Part shown: piece after piece, positions 1 through 11,949 of the stretch | Layout: the number at the start of each line of letters is the position of its first letter | Position numbering within the stretch: position 1 is the stretch's first letter | Assembly (NCBI GenBank): GCA_943737045.1 | Contig: CALSFV010000109.1 | Coordinates: 62,001-126,000 of the forward strand | Length of the DNA: 64,000 nt | Source: Parapristionchus giblindavisi | Lineage: Eukaryota > Nematoda > Chromadorea > Rhabditida > Diplogasteridae | Direction of reading: 5' to 3' | The notes under the pieces: generated by a model | Told to the model about the DNA's origin: nothing | Database searches by the model: none | What the model saw: only the letters and a program-made list of their open reading frames with translations | Made by a program: the position numbers and the translations under genes

Positions 1-269
1 CGAGTGAGTTCATTACTGTATATCTATATATTATACTTATCGATTGAATAGTATGCTTATGAACATATTGATTGACTGATCTCTAATTATATTGCTTGCA
101 GGAAGAGTACTATAAACTGATCGCAGAGAAGATACACTTGATTGAACTGGAAATTGAAGAGAAGAAGCAAAGGAGACTCGCTGAGGCATCAAGAAGATTA
201 AATCTTCTATCTACTAATCAGCAGTCTGATCAGTCCAACAGTCAAGGAGATTCATCTGCTCCCCAATAA
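1..269 (+). CDS. C-terminal end of a CBP/p300-like KIX-domain protein (partial)
   Basis: Bases 1-3 (CGA, Arg) end one exon at a GTGAGT donor; a 98-bp intron ends in TTGCTTGCAG and the last exon runs 102-269 to TAA. The exon begins EEYYKLIAEKIHLIELEIEE and continues KKQRRL. With the preceding Arg this resembles the third helix of the KIX domain of CREB-binding proteins (R-D-E-Y-Y, then A-E-K-I, then E-L-E-E-K). KIX binds activation domains of transcription factors in the nucleus. After the helix only about 30 residues rich in Ser, Gln and Asn remain, so no bromodomain or acetyltransferase domain follows. This fits a short CBP paralogue rather than full-length CBP. AATAAA signals lie about 110-140 bp after the stop. 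Confidence 0.8.
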
Positions 270-950
270 TTTTTGCTAATAAAGTAGCAATCACTTATAT
301 TTGAGTGAGTCTGCATAATAAATTTACTTTAAACCACGTTCCTCGTAATTTTATCGCTGTGTTTTTCTGTTGTGAATAAACTCATAAATCATCAATGATC
401 ACAAGAAATAAATTCACACTGCACATTTTTGGGTTATGATTTTCTGATTTTAAGCACGATATTACGCAATCTTTGCCGCACAGGCGAGAGATCATACTTT
501 TCTGCATTGTACAATTATTATCGATTGACATGTCACACCGCGATGCAAGGACGCTAGCAGATACCAGTGGGTGGGGGGTTTATATAGGATGGAAATGGCC
601 AGCCATAGATATGGATGAAAAGGGTAGAAGTCTAGGAACTAATGCCTGCGATGGCGAACAATCCTCCTTGATCACATCCACGTTCTTGTGTACGCCTGGA
701 GATATGGAAAACAGTCATCTTTGGTCTCTGAACTACGTTCTTTATCTCTCACCTGAAGTTACACGGCATATGCATCTCAAACTTGGGTAATTATACTTTA
801 TCATAATAAGCAAGAAAAGACAACAAGTATGGAAATAATAAAGAGTTAGAATGAAAGAAGAGAGGAAGTGTAGAGAGGAAGAGAAGCTGACAATGAGAAA
901 GGAAGAAAGTGCAACGTGTAATGTTGAGAGAGTTAAGATCTCCCCAGATA
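270..950. other. 3' flank of the KIX gene, no further gene supported
   Basis: AATAAA signals near 377 and 406 fit the 3' end of the upstream gene. An open stretch at 473-790 has no splice signals, domain or composition that would support a protein, so it is not called. Confidence 0.5.
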
Positions 951-954
951 TAAT

Positions 955-1125
955 AATACCTTCTTCTAAGATTCGCCCATAGCTCCCAAACTGCCACTGT
1001 ACCCAAAAACCCTCACCGATATCGCTACATTAGCGACGGACATCCATCAATCCCTTTATGTGCTTATTTTCTTGATACATACACATATTATGATGGAATA
1101 AAGAATAAGAATAAGAATAAGAGTT
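955..1125 (+). mobile_element. 3' end of a CR1/Jockey-like LINE
   Basis: The block runs from a CCAAACTGCCACTG-type segment through GCGACGGACATCCATC to TGATGGAATAAAGAATAAG repeats. The same 3' untranslated order follows the reverse-transcriptase C-terminus at 7203-7680 and, inverted, lies upstream of 17219. No coding part remains here. The tail is a short A-rich tandem repeat, as in 5'-truncated LINE copies. Confidence 0.6.
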
Positions 1126-1371
1126 ACAGAAACAGTATGAATATGGAAGAAATGAAGGGAAGGAGATGAAGGCGGAGGATAGAGAAGATCACATATTCGA
1201 TCTCATCCATTCCGTTCCTCAAGCATTATATATTTGCAAGATTGATTTCTCCTACTTGCGACAAATGGGTAACGACTCTGAACGTTTACCACTGCGCTAT
1301 CGGATAGATGCAGCACCTCTATTTTGTTGTATTTTCTGTCTATTCCTAAATATCCTTCCGAACAGAATATA

Positions 1372-2040
1372 GATTATTTCTTACAAGGGAATGTTTCCAA
1401 CTCGCCCTGGCAACATGAGATGGCAATAACATGACTAGGATCAGTTTTCGATGCTGATTACGAATCCGTTTTCAGAAAGTGCCTAATCGACCTGAGTTTC
1501 GAGGAAATCGATGTTTTGATTCGGAAACTCGAATGGTTTCCATCCGGGTGGGCTAGTGAACTCATCTATAAACACTCGCAGTAGTCTACCTTCCATCGCC
1601 GGAAATTTCAGATGCAATCCAGATAGTTTGTGAAGGAAACTTCACGACTTTTCGAAATAACAAGCCATATTTCAATACCGATTTCCTCGAAACTCAGGTC
1701 GATTAGGCACTTTCTGAAAATGAATTAACAATAAGCATCGAAAACTGATTCTAGTCATGCTACATATTGCCATCTCATATGGTCAGGACAAGTTGGGAGC
1801 ATCCCCTTGTTAGTGAAGCCAGATAATGAAGGACAAGATAGATATTAAATTTGTTCAAGACGTTTCGAAGTCACCATCTTCAATTCAATCGCACTTGATT
1901 CACAATCGGCCCTGTTCTTCTCACTCAATAGTGTTCCTTGTAGGCATTAATTCCAACTTGATGGTGACTTTCGCCGAAATGTCTTGAATAGATTTAATAT
2001 CTATCTCGCCTTCATTATCTGGCTTCACTAAGAAATAATC
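1372..2040. mobile_element. Foldback element with a second element nested in its left arm
   Basis: The left arm begins GATTATTTCTTA at 1372 and resumes GTGAAGCCAGATAATGAAGG at 1813. The right arm is its reverse complement, ending GAAATAATC at 2040. The left arm is split exactly at TTA by the element at 1384-1809. No coding capacity is seen. Confidence 0.75.
1384..1809. mobile_element. CAAGGG-family foldback element, 426 bp, TSD TTA
   Basis: Termini are CAAGGGAATGTTTCCAACT and the inverse of CAAGGGGATGCTCCCAACT. The long arms include the inverted segment around GCCTAATCGACCTGAGTTTC. It is flanked by TTA on both sides (1381-1383 and 1810-1812) and sits inside another foldback, which fixes its ends independently. 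Non-autonomous. Confidence 0.8.
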
Positions 2041-2071
2041 CGTATTCATTCACCATGACAAGAATCACTCA

Positions 2072-2561
2072 CAAGGGAATCCTTTCAGCTCGCGGAAAGC
2101 AATCCAGATGAAAATTTGCACAGGCATAGTTGAAAGCAATATAAAATTATATGTGAAGTCGGAAATGCAGCAGGGCAATACCCGATCCGCAGCATCTATC
2201 CAAACTTGGTCAGACTTGGCGCGCATTCGCCGCCAACAATCTGAATTCTTCGTCCCTATCTCTGAAGAAAGGTATCAACTTGATTGGTAAAAGCACTGGA
2301 AAGTGGCTCGTACATTACATACAAAAAGATTCCGAAAAGATAAGCTGTTGTACGAAGGAACTGCGCCACCAATAAGGTTTCTCTCATTGCTTCAGAATGC
2401 GGCGAATGCACGCTAAGTTTGACCAAGTTTGGATAGATGCTGCGGCTCGGGTATTGCCCTGCTGCATTTTTCGACTTCACATATCATTTTCTATCGCCTT
2501 CAACAATGCCTGTGCAAATTTTCATCTGGATTGGTTCCCGCGAGCTGAAAGGATTCCCTTG
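2072..2561. mobile_element. CAAGGG-family foldback element, 490 bp, TSD TCA
   Basis: It starts CAAGGGAATCCTTTCAGCTC and ends with the reverse complement. The arms are about 170 bp each (for example the inverted pair AAAATTTGCACAGGCAT / ATGCCTGTGCAAATTTT). The target duplication is TCA at 2069-2071 and 2562-2564. No gene inside. Confidence 0.8.
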
Positions 2562-3230
2562 TCAGTTATTTATGCTCTTCCGAACAGAATGAAAGTAACC
2601 CACCATTTGTTCATTTATTATTCCTTTTCATCTCAGACACTACGACATCATCCTCATATCTTCTCTTTCTATACATATATTTGGCAATTTGTTTCGATCT
2701 TTAGTTTTTTTTACCACATTTTATATATTTTAATTCTAATAATTTGCGAATTTGCGTGATAGACTGAGTCGATATACTCATCGCCATACTACACATATAG
2801 GACAGAGTAAATCAAATTTTTTGCAATAAAATAAAGCAAATAAAGCAAAAAATGGCAGAATCATTCTTCATTTTTTGCGGTGTTCTTCACTTTTTTCCGA
2901 TGCGCACAAAAGACCGGGAAGAGAAAAAGTCGAGAAGAAAGGGAAAATGATTTTGCCATTTTTTGCATGACAAGAATTGCCAAAATTTACAAATACTCTG
3001 TCCTATATACAGCACAACAGATTCCCCCTCTTGAAATGCGATCCCCGTGTTCACGTGCGTGAGTTTTTCAAATTTTCCTCGTGCCCAATTTGACAACAAA
3101 TAATATTTTAAATATTTTTTTCAGGATACGTAAATTCTGGGATCTATTGTACTATACTCATAGTCAGTTCTCATTACTTTGAATATCTTCTTTTCACATA
3201 TGTGGCCTTAGGAAACATAAAACATTGATT
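2562..3230. other. Unassigned AT-rich sequence
   Basis: Open frames here lack splice signals or recognisable protein. I see no RNA gene or repeat. Confidence 0.4.
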
Positions 3231-3239
3231 GAGATACGG

Positions 3240-3600
3240 AGGGAGAGCGAGAGGGATAGTTATAAAGCGTTGCGGCAAGCGTTGCGGTCACAAACCAGCT
3301 ATTGCCCTTCTTTAAGCTCTTCCTTTAATAGGGTGCTTGTTCAGTATTGATGGTACTGTTAGTTATGCTTATTTCTAGTTTTCTTCGACACTAATATCGC
3401 ACCACAATTATTTCCTTTTCGTATCCTTCGCATCCTTTGTTTACGAGAATTTTCGTATTTAAATATTCTTGTTTCTATAAGAATAATCATTTTCAGGTCG
3501 CCTATACCGACCGATACTGCGATAATTATATCGCGTGCAATGAATAAGCAAATAGTTTTATAATTACTGACAATCAAGTAAGTTGTGGAAATTTTTAAAC
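3240..3600 (-). repeat. Interspersed repeat F, inverted copy
   Basis: It contains the inverse of the hallmark blocks of this repeat: GACCGCAACGCTTGCCGCAACGC, and the TATAGGCGACCTGAAAATGAT segment. Other copies are at 16899-17990 (split by a LINE), 20950-21320 and 41020-41440. A lone hallmark block also lies near 5853. Function unknown. Confidence 0.55.
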
Positions 3601-3914
3601 ACTGTTTGGTTATCGTGAGCCCTAATTAAATGCTATAATCTTTTGAGAAAATACCGTTCCACAAGAATGTTTAAAATATTCTCAATATATGCATACATTA
3701 TATTTTCAGGAACGTGTACAACTTCGTTTGGTTGGTCGCTATTTCTTAACTAGAAATATCTCCATTATTGGAAGCGAGACTACCTCTTGTCTACACTTAG
3801 ACCCATTAGACTACTCGCTCCACAGTTTCTCTTTATAGTTAATAAATAGAGAAACTCCCCTGGATCTTCAAGTTTATTTTGTCTTAACAAACGCATTCAC
3901 TTTTTTATGTCCAA

Positions 3915-4055
3915 TAAATATTTCTTATTCTTTATTCATTCATATTATACGTAGGAAAAACTGATAACATAAAGGCACTGTCGCCAAGGCAACGACATCG
4001 GTGAGGGTTTAGGGTACATTGCCAGTTTGGCAGGTTCGGGCGAATCTTGGAAAAA
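3915..4055 (-). mobile_element. 3' end of a CR1/Jockey-like LINE (-)
   Basis: Read on the minus strand it has the order seen at 955-1125: TTCGCC, an AAACTGGCAATGTACCCTAAACCC block, CACCGATGTCG, then AATAAAGAATAAG. Only the 3' untranslated part is present. Confidence 0.5.
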
Positions 4056-4089
4056 GTGATAATTATACCTGGGAGGTTTCAAGCGAGCG

Positions 4090-5044
4090 GCGGTGGGGAT
4101 GTAAATAATAAAGTTAGTAAAACAGAATCAAATCATCAATTCCTGTATAAGAATGGTACGGGATGGATTTGGTCGAGTGTATGCCGTGTGGTTGGCAGAC
4201 ACTTGAGGCGAGGTAAAGAGTTCCTAATATCAATTACTCTAGATGCACAGGTAGATAATGTTGAATGAATACAATACGGGAGAGATGGTATTGCGGGCTT
4301 AAGTATTCCGACACAGACGCATAAAATACACTAAAATTAATGTTTTCCCGAGAATTTTTGAAGCAATGAAATCATACTGTACAAAATGGTATGATTTACT
4401 GTATTTCCGAGAATAGATCGAGGGAATTTGGTATTGCTCCTGCATTACATACTTCTCTGTTGTGTGATCTTATAACGATTTTTCCCACTGTTTTACTGGA
4501 TTTTTAATATCCTTGTAATCATCGAAATATTTATCGGTCATCATTTTCCGCCAAACCCTGCTGAGCGTGAACTGTAAATGATCTTTGAACCGTAATCGAT
4601 GTCAATGACTTGTACATACAATCTCTCATCAACATCGAATGTATTCATCTTCCATTTTGAAGAAATTAATTTATCTTACAATGAAACACAAAAAATGAAA
4701 ATAATTCTTTGCTTCTGGGATCACATAAATCCAGAGTACGGATAGATCCACGATATTCACAAATATTGCTCATTTCTTAAAATGATTCATTATTAATGTT
4801 TCTACAGAATTTAAAATAGTTGAATATAATAAATTCATCTCACATCGGTACATAAGACAACCATACAAAGACAAGACATAAGACATCTTATTTTGGAATA
4901 AATCCATCCGAATCTAAAAATTACGTATTTATATACGCAAAGGTTAAATGAGTAGAGATTGTTGGCGAACGATTTGCTCGTTTCCTCCCAATGTTATCAC
5001 GTATAAGGGCAAATCGCTGGTTTTTGGGGTACCATTTGCCCGAA
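4090..5044. other. Unassigned AT-rich sequence
   Basis: No exon with acceptor, open frame and donor could be supported, and no repeat shared with the rest of the window was seen. Confidence 0.35.
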
Positions 5045-5161
5045 TTAGGGCAAACCGAGTATACAAATAGAGAAAGTTATGAAATCTGTTGCCCATATTT
5101 GGGCTGAATTTGCTCCCCTTTTTGCGAGTGAAGCAACAATGATAATTGCCTTACAACTCAC

Positions 5162-5345
5162 AAGTCTTCCGTACTGTATATCCTTTTCGCAGATTCTATT
5201 CTTCCTAAACTCTTTTGCTTGAAGCGATGGAACCAATCTCAGACAGTTGTAGTAAAAGATGCGTTCGAGTGTTAACATTGGACCTTTATCCCAGATAGGA
5301 AAAGGTAAAGCATGACATGCATCCGAAATCATCGACCATATTAAT
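5162..5345 (-). CDS. Possible single coding exon, unknown protein
   Basis: A minus-strand open frame ends at a good GTGAGTTG donor (exon edge 5162). It includes the stretch LTLERIFYYNCLRLVPSLQA and then KEFRKNRICEKDIQYGRL. The mixed composition looks protein-like. The 5' boundary is unclear because an in-frame stop lies just upstream of 5345, and no neighbouring exon was found. Not recognised; it could be chance. Confidence 0.22.
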
Positions 5346-5349
5346 CGTT

Positions 5350-7195
5350 GTTCATTCCGAGTGAATTAAACTGTGACTCTGTAGTGGGAACAATTGAATA
5401 TGATAAGAAGATGGACTCTGATTGTGCTGAATTGAGAAAAAAAAATCGCACTCACCTTTTGGAATTATTCATTAGAAAAAACAGGAATTCACCATGCGTA
5501 AGATAAGTACAGCATTATTGATGGCCAATATAGGTGGCCTGGAAATATTTAATACTATATCATAAAAATAGAATAACAGCAATTTTCGGTTAACGTTAGA
5601 ATAGATGAACGGATTCTTACGTGGTATTCAAAAGATACGAAAAGAAAGGAAAAAGAGGTGAGGAGAGTGTGTAAAGCAAGGATAGTTTTCGCTTGATTTG
5701 TTTTTCTTTTCTCAATAACATAGATGAAATATAATATTATTGTAAGAAAAGAACATGGTCATATAAAAGCGACGCTAATCAGGTGCGAAGGAAGAATTTG
5801 ATAAGGAGGGGAAGCTCTGCGAAGCTTCGATGTGTGAGAGGAAGATACTTGATCCGCAACGCTTGCCGCGACGCGTGCCATGAGCACACCTGGCCAACAC
5901 TAGTAAAGAAGAGGAAGAGGAATAGGAAGAGTTCAGTGTCGATGACCTCTCCCTCATTCTCTTCTTTCCAACTCTTTCAAGAGAATGGTCTCATCTTTGC
6001 GCACACAAGCGAAAAATACATTGTCCCTCTCCGGTTTACCCATCGATAGGGCTACATATGTTTTATATCACGTTTTACAAATAAAAATGTGACAAGGAGA
6101 CAAGATATGCTACATTTTAGTTTTTAATTTGTCGACTTATATTTCAAAAAAATTAGAAGTTAGAAATTCGGATCGAAAAAATGCAGGAATGTGCAATTAT
6201 TAAAAAGGAATTAGATCATGTATACATGCAATTGCACTCGCAGAATTGGGTATTAACAAATCAAGAGTAGTTATTGGCAGTGAGGAGGAAGGTTCAAGAA
6301 ATATTTTGAAAAAAAATAAACACTCTTAAAATCAATTTAAATAGCAAACCGTCACTCCTTACCAGCAAGTATTTTGCCCGCCCATGAATCGCATTTCGGA
6401 AACCTCCGACTAACAATGAGTCAACGGGACATTGCCAATTCTTACAATTAGTCACACAATGAACCTACTTAGAGGAAAATATAAAATCTCCAATAAAAAT
6501 CCCACTATTTTCGCCCCTATACCACGCGAAACAGGCTCACCTTTAACAACCCCGGATCTAGATTTAATTATAGACATTATAGCTTCTTTCCTAGAGCGGC
6601 AAGACTTTTGGTACAACCTGGCAATCAAATAGAGTTTCCCTAAATAATTATATTTAGTCTCTATTATCCCAACGTTCAGCCCATTCTTAACCCCGTGAGC
6701 AATTCATTATCGTTAGATATCTTCGTTTACCGATTCACTTCGTTTCATTTTGTTTACCACACGTTTCATTATTTATTCATGAATACGTATAAATATTATT
6801 ATATTATTATTATTATAATTAAATGAATTACAATAACAATTTTCTGAAATTCTGTACTATATTTGTGTTCCTGTCTTTTTTGCTTACATTCGTAAGATTG
6901 ATCAAGGAAGCTTTTCTAATGTTTCTTAAAATATTTTCTTGTTGCATAACCAAAGAAATCTTACGGAACAGTCAAGAAATCCCGGCACTGGTCTTGTTAT
7001 GATACAATAACCACACATTTTATTTGAAAATACAAGTTAAAGTAATATGAAAGAAGACCCCTTTGTGACATTTTAGATTCAATGACGATCCTGCTTCTGA
7101 TTTGCTAAGCTTGATACAGAGTGTTTTACTACAAATAATAAATACAATGTTGCACTACATAATATGCACTACATAAATGTCGTTTACCTCCTTCT
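5350..7195. other. Unassigned sequence
   Basis: It contains one block of repeat F near 5853 (CGCAACGCTTGCCGCGACGCG). An open frame at 6432-6632 has no splice context or domain. Much of 6660-6850 is AT-rich simple sequence. No gene is called. Confidence 0.35.
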
Positions 7196-7202
7196 TCTTA
7201 TA

Positions 7203-7680
7203 ATGATAGACTAACGTATTTAAACCTCGAAACCCTTGAATATAGAAGAGCTCTTTATGATATTCAATTTATTCATAATACTATGCATAACTTTAATTTG
7301 TTTGATTCAACCAATCTCCTTTCTGTTCTTCCCTCACAATACAACCGTCTTTCTCATCTATTTCGTATTATTCTCCCTTATAGGATTTCTACTACCCATA
7401 CTACATGTGCCTCTAGAAGTATAGACTGTTGGAATTCACTCCCATCAGAATTAGTTCTTTCGTCCCCAAAACCCTTCCGTGCAGGGTTATCAAATCTCCC
7501 CTCCACCCTCATCATTAGATATTCTCGAATTCGTCCCTAAATCCCCATCCTTTACAAACTGCCACCGAGCCAAAACCGAAATCACCTTATGCGACGGAAA
7601 TCCATTTATCCCTATTCTGTGTACACATCACCCTGTTATTATATATATTTGATGGAATAAAGAATAAATAAATAAATAAA
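7203..7680 (+). mobile_element. CR1/Jockey-like LINE, C-terminal reverse-transcriptase fragment and 3' end
   Basis: The open frame reads LEYRRALYDIQF, then SRSIDCWNSLPSELV and PKPFRAGLSNL, ending SRIRP-stop near 7539. It is collinear with the better preserved minus-strand copy at 17219-17746 (LEYRRAIRDLQFLHS, then SLSTWNSL, then FRAGILNL, ending SRIRP). These are typical C-terminal residues of CR1/Jockey-type LINE proteins. The 3' untranslated part runs to GGAATAAAGAATAAATAAATA at about 7655-7680. It is 5' truncated and cannot encode an active enzyme. Confidence 0.8.
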
Positions 7681-7715
7681 ATATACGAAAAAGTATGAGA
7701 AAAAACATGAATTGT

Positions 7716-10567
7716 CTAGTAATACAAATAATCGTTGGCGTCAACATCATCAATGAAACATCCAATATGGTAACCAATGCCATTCAATTGTATGTCGGCC
7801 ATGCTTTCATATGGGGTGAAGTCACCCTCAGTCGTGTACCACATTCCGGTGATTACATCACATTTGAACAGCCCAACATAAGTGCAACCGGTTGGATCGT
7901 AGCAAATCTAAGAACAAGAACAATTTACCTTATTCAAATGACACAATTTCACAGTAGATATATGAACAATTCCCTAGCTTCATACGGCTTTTTACGGAAT
8001 TGTTCCTCATAAGTGAGGTCCTTATACATTCCCTTATATATATGGGATTTTTTTCTGTTGGTGTTGCGAAATAGTGCAAAATGCTTATATTATAAATCAG
8101 CTGACCCAGCTTGCAGGCGCGATAGGGTCAGTGCAATTGTATATCAGGCCATCTTTGGAAGGCTCCTGAAATAAATTGTCTTTATTGGCTTTTTCCAATT
8201 TAGTTTGGCTTTATTATGACAACTGTTCATGACTTTGCACTTTTTCGAAAATTGTTCGTTGTACGGTAGAGTTCGGTCGAGTTGTTAACGCGTGGTTCAC
8301 TGAGCCACGAAGCGGGTCGCATTTGGGCGCATAATATATTTATTATAATTTTTTTTGGAAAATATCGTTACATTCAAAAGACCTTTATAATCGAAAAGTA
8401 TTCATACTCCGCTTAAATAAATGATGCGCCCTAATGCCACTTGGCGCGTGTTAACAACTTGATCGAGCTGTACTGTATACGCATGACAGTACGAATCCAT
8501 TCCAATGGATGATTGGAGGAGCGCATTTTCGACAGCGAACCAATTTATCGATACCAAAGGAGCTCCCATTGGATATAAACCATTGGCCATTTGTACAAGA
8601 GAGATTTCCCACAATCTGTAATTCATCAGAATTTAAAGAAAAAGAAATGCCCAATGTATATGGCTACTGATATCACACATGTACGAAGATAGGCCGACAT
8701 AGACGAACGCACTCGCACAGGCAGTCCCACACACAAACACAATAAATAAATAAATAAATAACATACAGACAGGTAGGCATACAGAAAGACAGGCATACAA
8801 ACACAGTACTTGATCTGGTATTTCAAAACTTGAAGTATACTTAAGTCTACTTGCAGTCTAGTCAGTTTTCGTCTAACGGGGGCCTAAGTCAACATATTTA
8901 AATCAACTTCAAGTGAAACGAAAGTCAACTTAAAGTATGAAGTGGCTATGTAAGTGTATTTAAAGTGAAAAATGACGTCACTCACAAGGGAAGCACCAGT
9001 TGCGACGGAAACGATTCTGAAAGGGACCGCTATGGGTAGTTAGTGTTGAGGGGGAGACCGCCAAAACTGTTTTCAAAAGCTGCACCGCGGACCTTCTAAT
9101 CGATAATATCGATCGATGCACGCTCCGCTTAAATACTCAAATAGATGCAACGTAGAGTGCACAACTGCATCGGCGGCTCAACCGGGAGCGCATCACACTA
9201 GCACTCCCATACCCCCTGTTTCGATTCCCGTCCCGGTCATTATTCTTTTGCTGATTTTTACTAACTTCTTCAACTTCATTTTCATTGTTTTATCAACATT
9301 TCAGGGTTTTATCATTCAAATAGAATACTGTGAATGAAGATATATACAAGGGGAACTACACCTAAATAATCAGTATTGGTGCAAGTTCGTCAAAAACATT
9401 CGAAGCAGAACGGCTTCTCACACTTGAGACAAGGAGAGCATCCTTCTTCCTTGCATTCACATGGTTAATCGCTGCCTTTTCCGAATATGTAGGCTTTGGG
9501 GAAGGGATTTCTTGAGGGTGGTGGACAATCCCTAGTCGAAATTATCGATTAGTAGGTCCGCGGTGCAGCTTTTGAAAACAGATATGTCGGTCCCCCCTCA
9601 ACCCTAACTACCCATATGGGTCCCTTTCAGAATCATTTCCTTCGCAACTGGTGCTTCCCTTGTCAGTTGAAGTGGATTTAAAGTATACTTAAAGTCAGTG
9701 ACGTATTTTAAAGATGGAGACCCACGAGTTTTTTCGTAATAAGACTGTTCGTATAGTATGATAGAGATTCATCACACGAATCGAAAGACATATCTGATAT
9801 TGATTCCCGATATGTTTAAAGCTCACTAAGAGCATTGAAAGTACAACTTTCAAAGCATGTAGAGAGTGCTCATCGAATTTGCATACTTTCTCTCTCATTT
9901 TATCATTATCCCTTACGCCAATTACCATATAATATAAACAATAGCCAGCATGCTTATCGTGGTGGGAGTCAGTCATGCCAACTCATGGGTCCCCTTCTTT
10001 AAGTAGACTTTAAGTTTTGAAATACCAAAGTGGGCTATCAACAAGAAAGCATCGTGATAAAAATTTACTTGGTTCGTATCTGAGATGAGAGTATTTGCAC
10101 TATCACATGTGACGCTTGTTTCTGTTTGAGTTGGCTCGGAAAAGAGCCAGTAGTCGGGACAGTTACTAAGTTCCGTAGTTACGGTAGGGCATGGCATCGT
10201 AGTGGTTGTAGTTGATAATGTTGTTGTCGTTGTAATTACTGTGCTTGAAGTGGTAACCGGCGTTGATGTGGTAGAAGTTAATTCACTTGTTGTTGAAGTT
10301 TCGAAAGGGCTAGTAGATGCATTCAAAATAATTGACGTTTCCGTAGTTGAAACTTAACGAATCGTATAAGACTTTTCTCGTGTACATCAATGAATCGCAT
10401 TTTGACATTGTTTTCCTGATTTTTTCCCTCAAAAATGTTAAAAATAATGTCAATTTAAAGAATAAGCTACCTGTACATTTGACCCAAAGTTGAGGTGGAC
10501 TACGAGCACAAACTAACGAACGACCATCGACATTATCAAATAATGCGCACTTTCCATTGTTGAACAT
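7716..10567 (-). CDS. Four-exon secreted-type protein with a Thr-rich linker and Cys-rich C-terminus (5' incomplete)
   Basis: Exons in order: 10471-10567, 10069-10352, 8481-8615, 7716-7907. All junctions agree in phase and the spliced frame is 236 codons including TAG. The first exon has NGKCALFD and a QLWVKC end, suggesting the tail of a Cys-rich extracellular domain. Exon 2 has a mucin-like run rich in Thr and Ser, then NCPDYWLF. Exons 3 and 4 are Cys-rich (LSCTNGQW, CRKCAPP, CYDPTGCTYVG), as in many nematode secreted proteins. No signal peptide is visible. An in-frame TGA follows the nearest upstream acceptor and a MITE lies just upstream, so the 5' end may be missing or displaced. Intron 2 holds two nested transposons. 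Family not identified. Confidence 0.6.
8814..10027. mobile_element. ACTTAAAGT-array element in intron, carrying a nested element
   Basis: The left end is CTGGTATTTCAAAACTTGAAG and the right end is CTTTAAGTTTTGAAATACCA. Both flanks are arrays of AAGT(C/A)(T/A)ACTTAAAGT-like units, as at 31493, 50818 and 60001. A CAAGGG-family element (8985-9662) is inserted in its left part. Confidence 0.6.
8985..9662. mobile_element. CAAGGG-family foldback element, 678 bp, TSD TCA
   Basis: It starts CAAGGGAAGCACCAGTTGCG and ends with CGCAACTGGTGCTTCCCTTG. TCA flanks both ends (8982-8984 and 9663-9665). The arms of about 130 bp include the TTTTGAAAACAG / GCTGCACCGCGGACC pair. A decayed relative lies at about 11950-12170. 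Confidence 0.8.
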
Positions 10568-10598
10568 CACAGCGTATCACTAGAAAAAAGATTTTTCG

Positions 10599-10706
10599 GC
10601 ACACCGCAAGCTTATTTTAAACTATCCGCTCTGGCAACACATTTGTCTGTGAGAGAACATTGCCAGAGCCAAGAGTTAAATAAGCTTGGTGGACTCTCTT
10701 TAAAAG
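10599..10706. mobile_element. Small MITE, family B (AAGCTAATTT / GCCAGAGC type)
   Basis: An imperfect palindrome: CACACCGCAAGCTTATTTTA, then CGCTCTGGCAA, and the inverse. Relatives are at about 43385-43497, 47142-47250, 50424-50541, 54875-54978 and 56945-57066, mostly bounded by TTTAAAGG / CCTTTAAA. Confidence 0.6.
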
Positions 10707-11351
10707 TATTTCAAATGATACTATCCGCTTTCGTTATTTCAGAGCTGAATTATCTTGGAAGTAACAAAATACAAAAATGTGTACAAATGATAGAAAGTGC
10801 TCACCTCGCTGTTGGCGTCACAAGAATTCTGGCAACTATCTATATCGGTCGAAATGACTACTGATAAAAGCGCTCGATGAGCATCGTATGTAGCTTGGTT
10901 ATAGCAAGAATTCTAAATTCGATAGTAATCGTGAGAATGCGAGAATGGAATTTTAATATATTGTTATAGCTTTTTAAATTTTCTTCACCTCTAGAATCTT
11001 ATACAACGAGAAGTTATATTTGATTTTATTCATCGTACAAGATTAATTCGAATGGGAATGAAATCGGCCAAAGTATACCAAAAACCAATCATAATAACTC
11101 GAGAGAGCGAAATACAGAAGAAGAGCTTTGTTCATTGTACTAGACTTCAGTGAAGAGTAGACACGAGAGTGGGAGTCAGTGGAATCTTCTTGACAACACA
11201 ATCATAAACAATAGACTCTGAGTGAGAGAAAGGCACACATCACACAATAAATAGGAATTCTCTATCAATTTTTTTCTATTAAAGTTTCCCAAGTATTTGC
11301 ACATTTTTTTTCATGATTCATGTTTTTTGGGCTGTCCACGTTTAACAATAA

Positions 11352-11822
11352 CTACCGTCAAAACGAGAGAAAAGGACACAAGTGGGAGATTATACGGAAA
11401 AATCTCCTATTTTTCCATACTTTTCAGCATATGGATCAGTTATATTTCCTTGACCGTTATTCCAAATTATATGAATTTTGGGCTATGGAATCTACCAACC
11501 ATTCCACTTTGGTCTATGTTGGATTCAGGATCTAAATTCCGTATCTAATTTTACTCAAAATTGCTCTTCCAAACATAGACCCATCTCTCCATCAAAAAGG
11601 CAACTTTACCAGAAAATCCAACTTTTTCATTGAATTTCAAATTTGATTATTCTTTCTTAATTTAGTTGGTGAGCCACCTCCGAATGAAACTCCAATGTCA
11701 TTTTCCATGAAAATCAACACAGAAAGTTGTAAAATTGAAAAATAATGACAAATATGGAAAAATCTCCTAAAATTCCGTACAATCTCCTACTTGTGTCGTT
11801 TTCTTTCGTTTTAACGGTATTA
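11352..11822. mobile_element. Foldback element, about 470 bp
   Basis: ACCGTCAAAACGAGAGAAAA near 11355 has its reverse complement near 11800 (TTTCTTTCGTTTTAACGGT). The arms continue through GACACAAGTGGGAGATTATACGG / CCGTACAATCTCCTACTTGTGTC. The interior has no credible gene. Confidence 0.6.
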
Positions 11823-11949
11823 TGCAGGGAACCACATTACACCGTTCTGCCAGAATTCTTTATGGAGCGAGGCAATTCATAGTTCGATGTTCATTTTCGC
11901 ATCGGCCCGTATCCGAAGGTTTTTCGGCACTGCTCTAGAAGCCCAGACC

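Noticed and set aside
473..790. 105-codon open frame after the KIX gene
   Set aside because: No splice signals, no domain, composition unconvincing.
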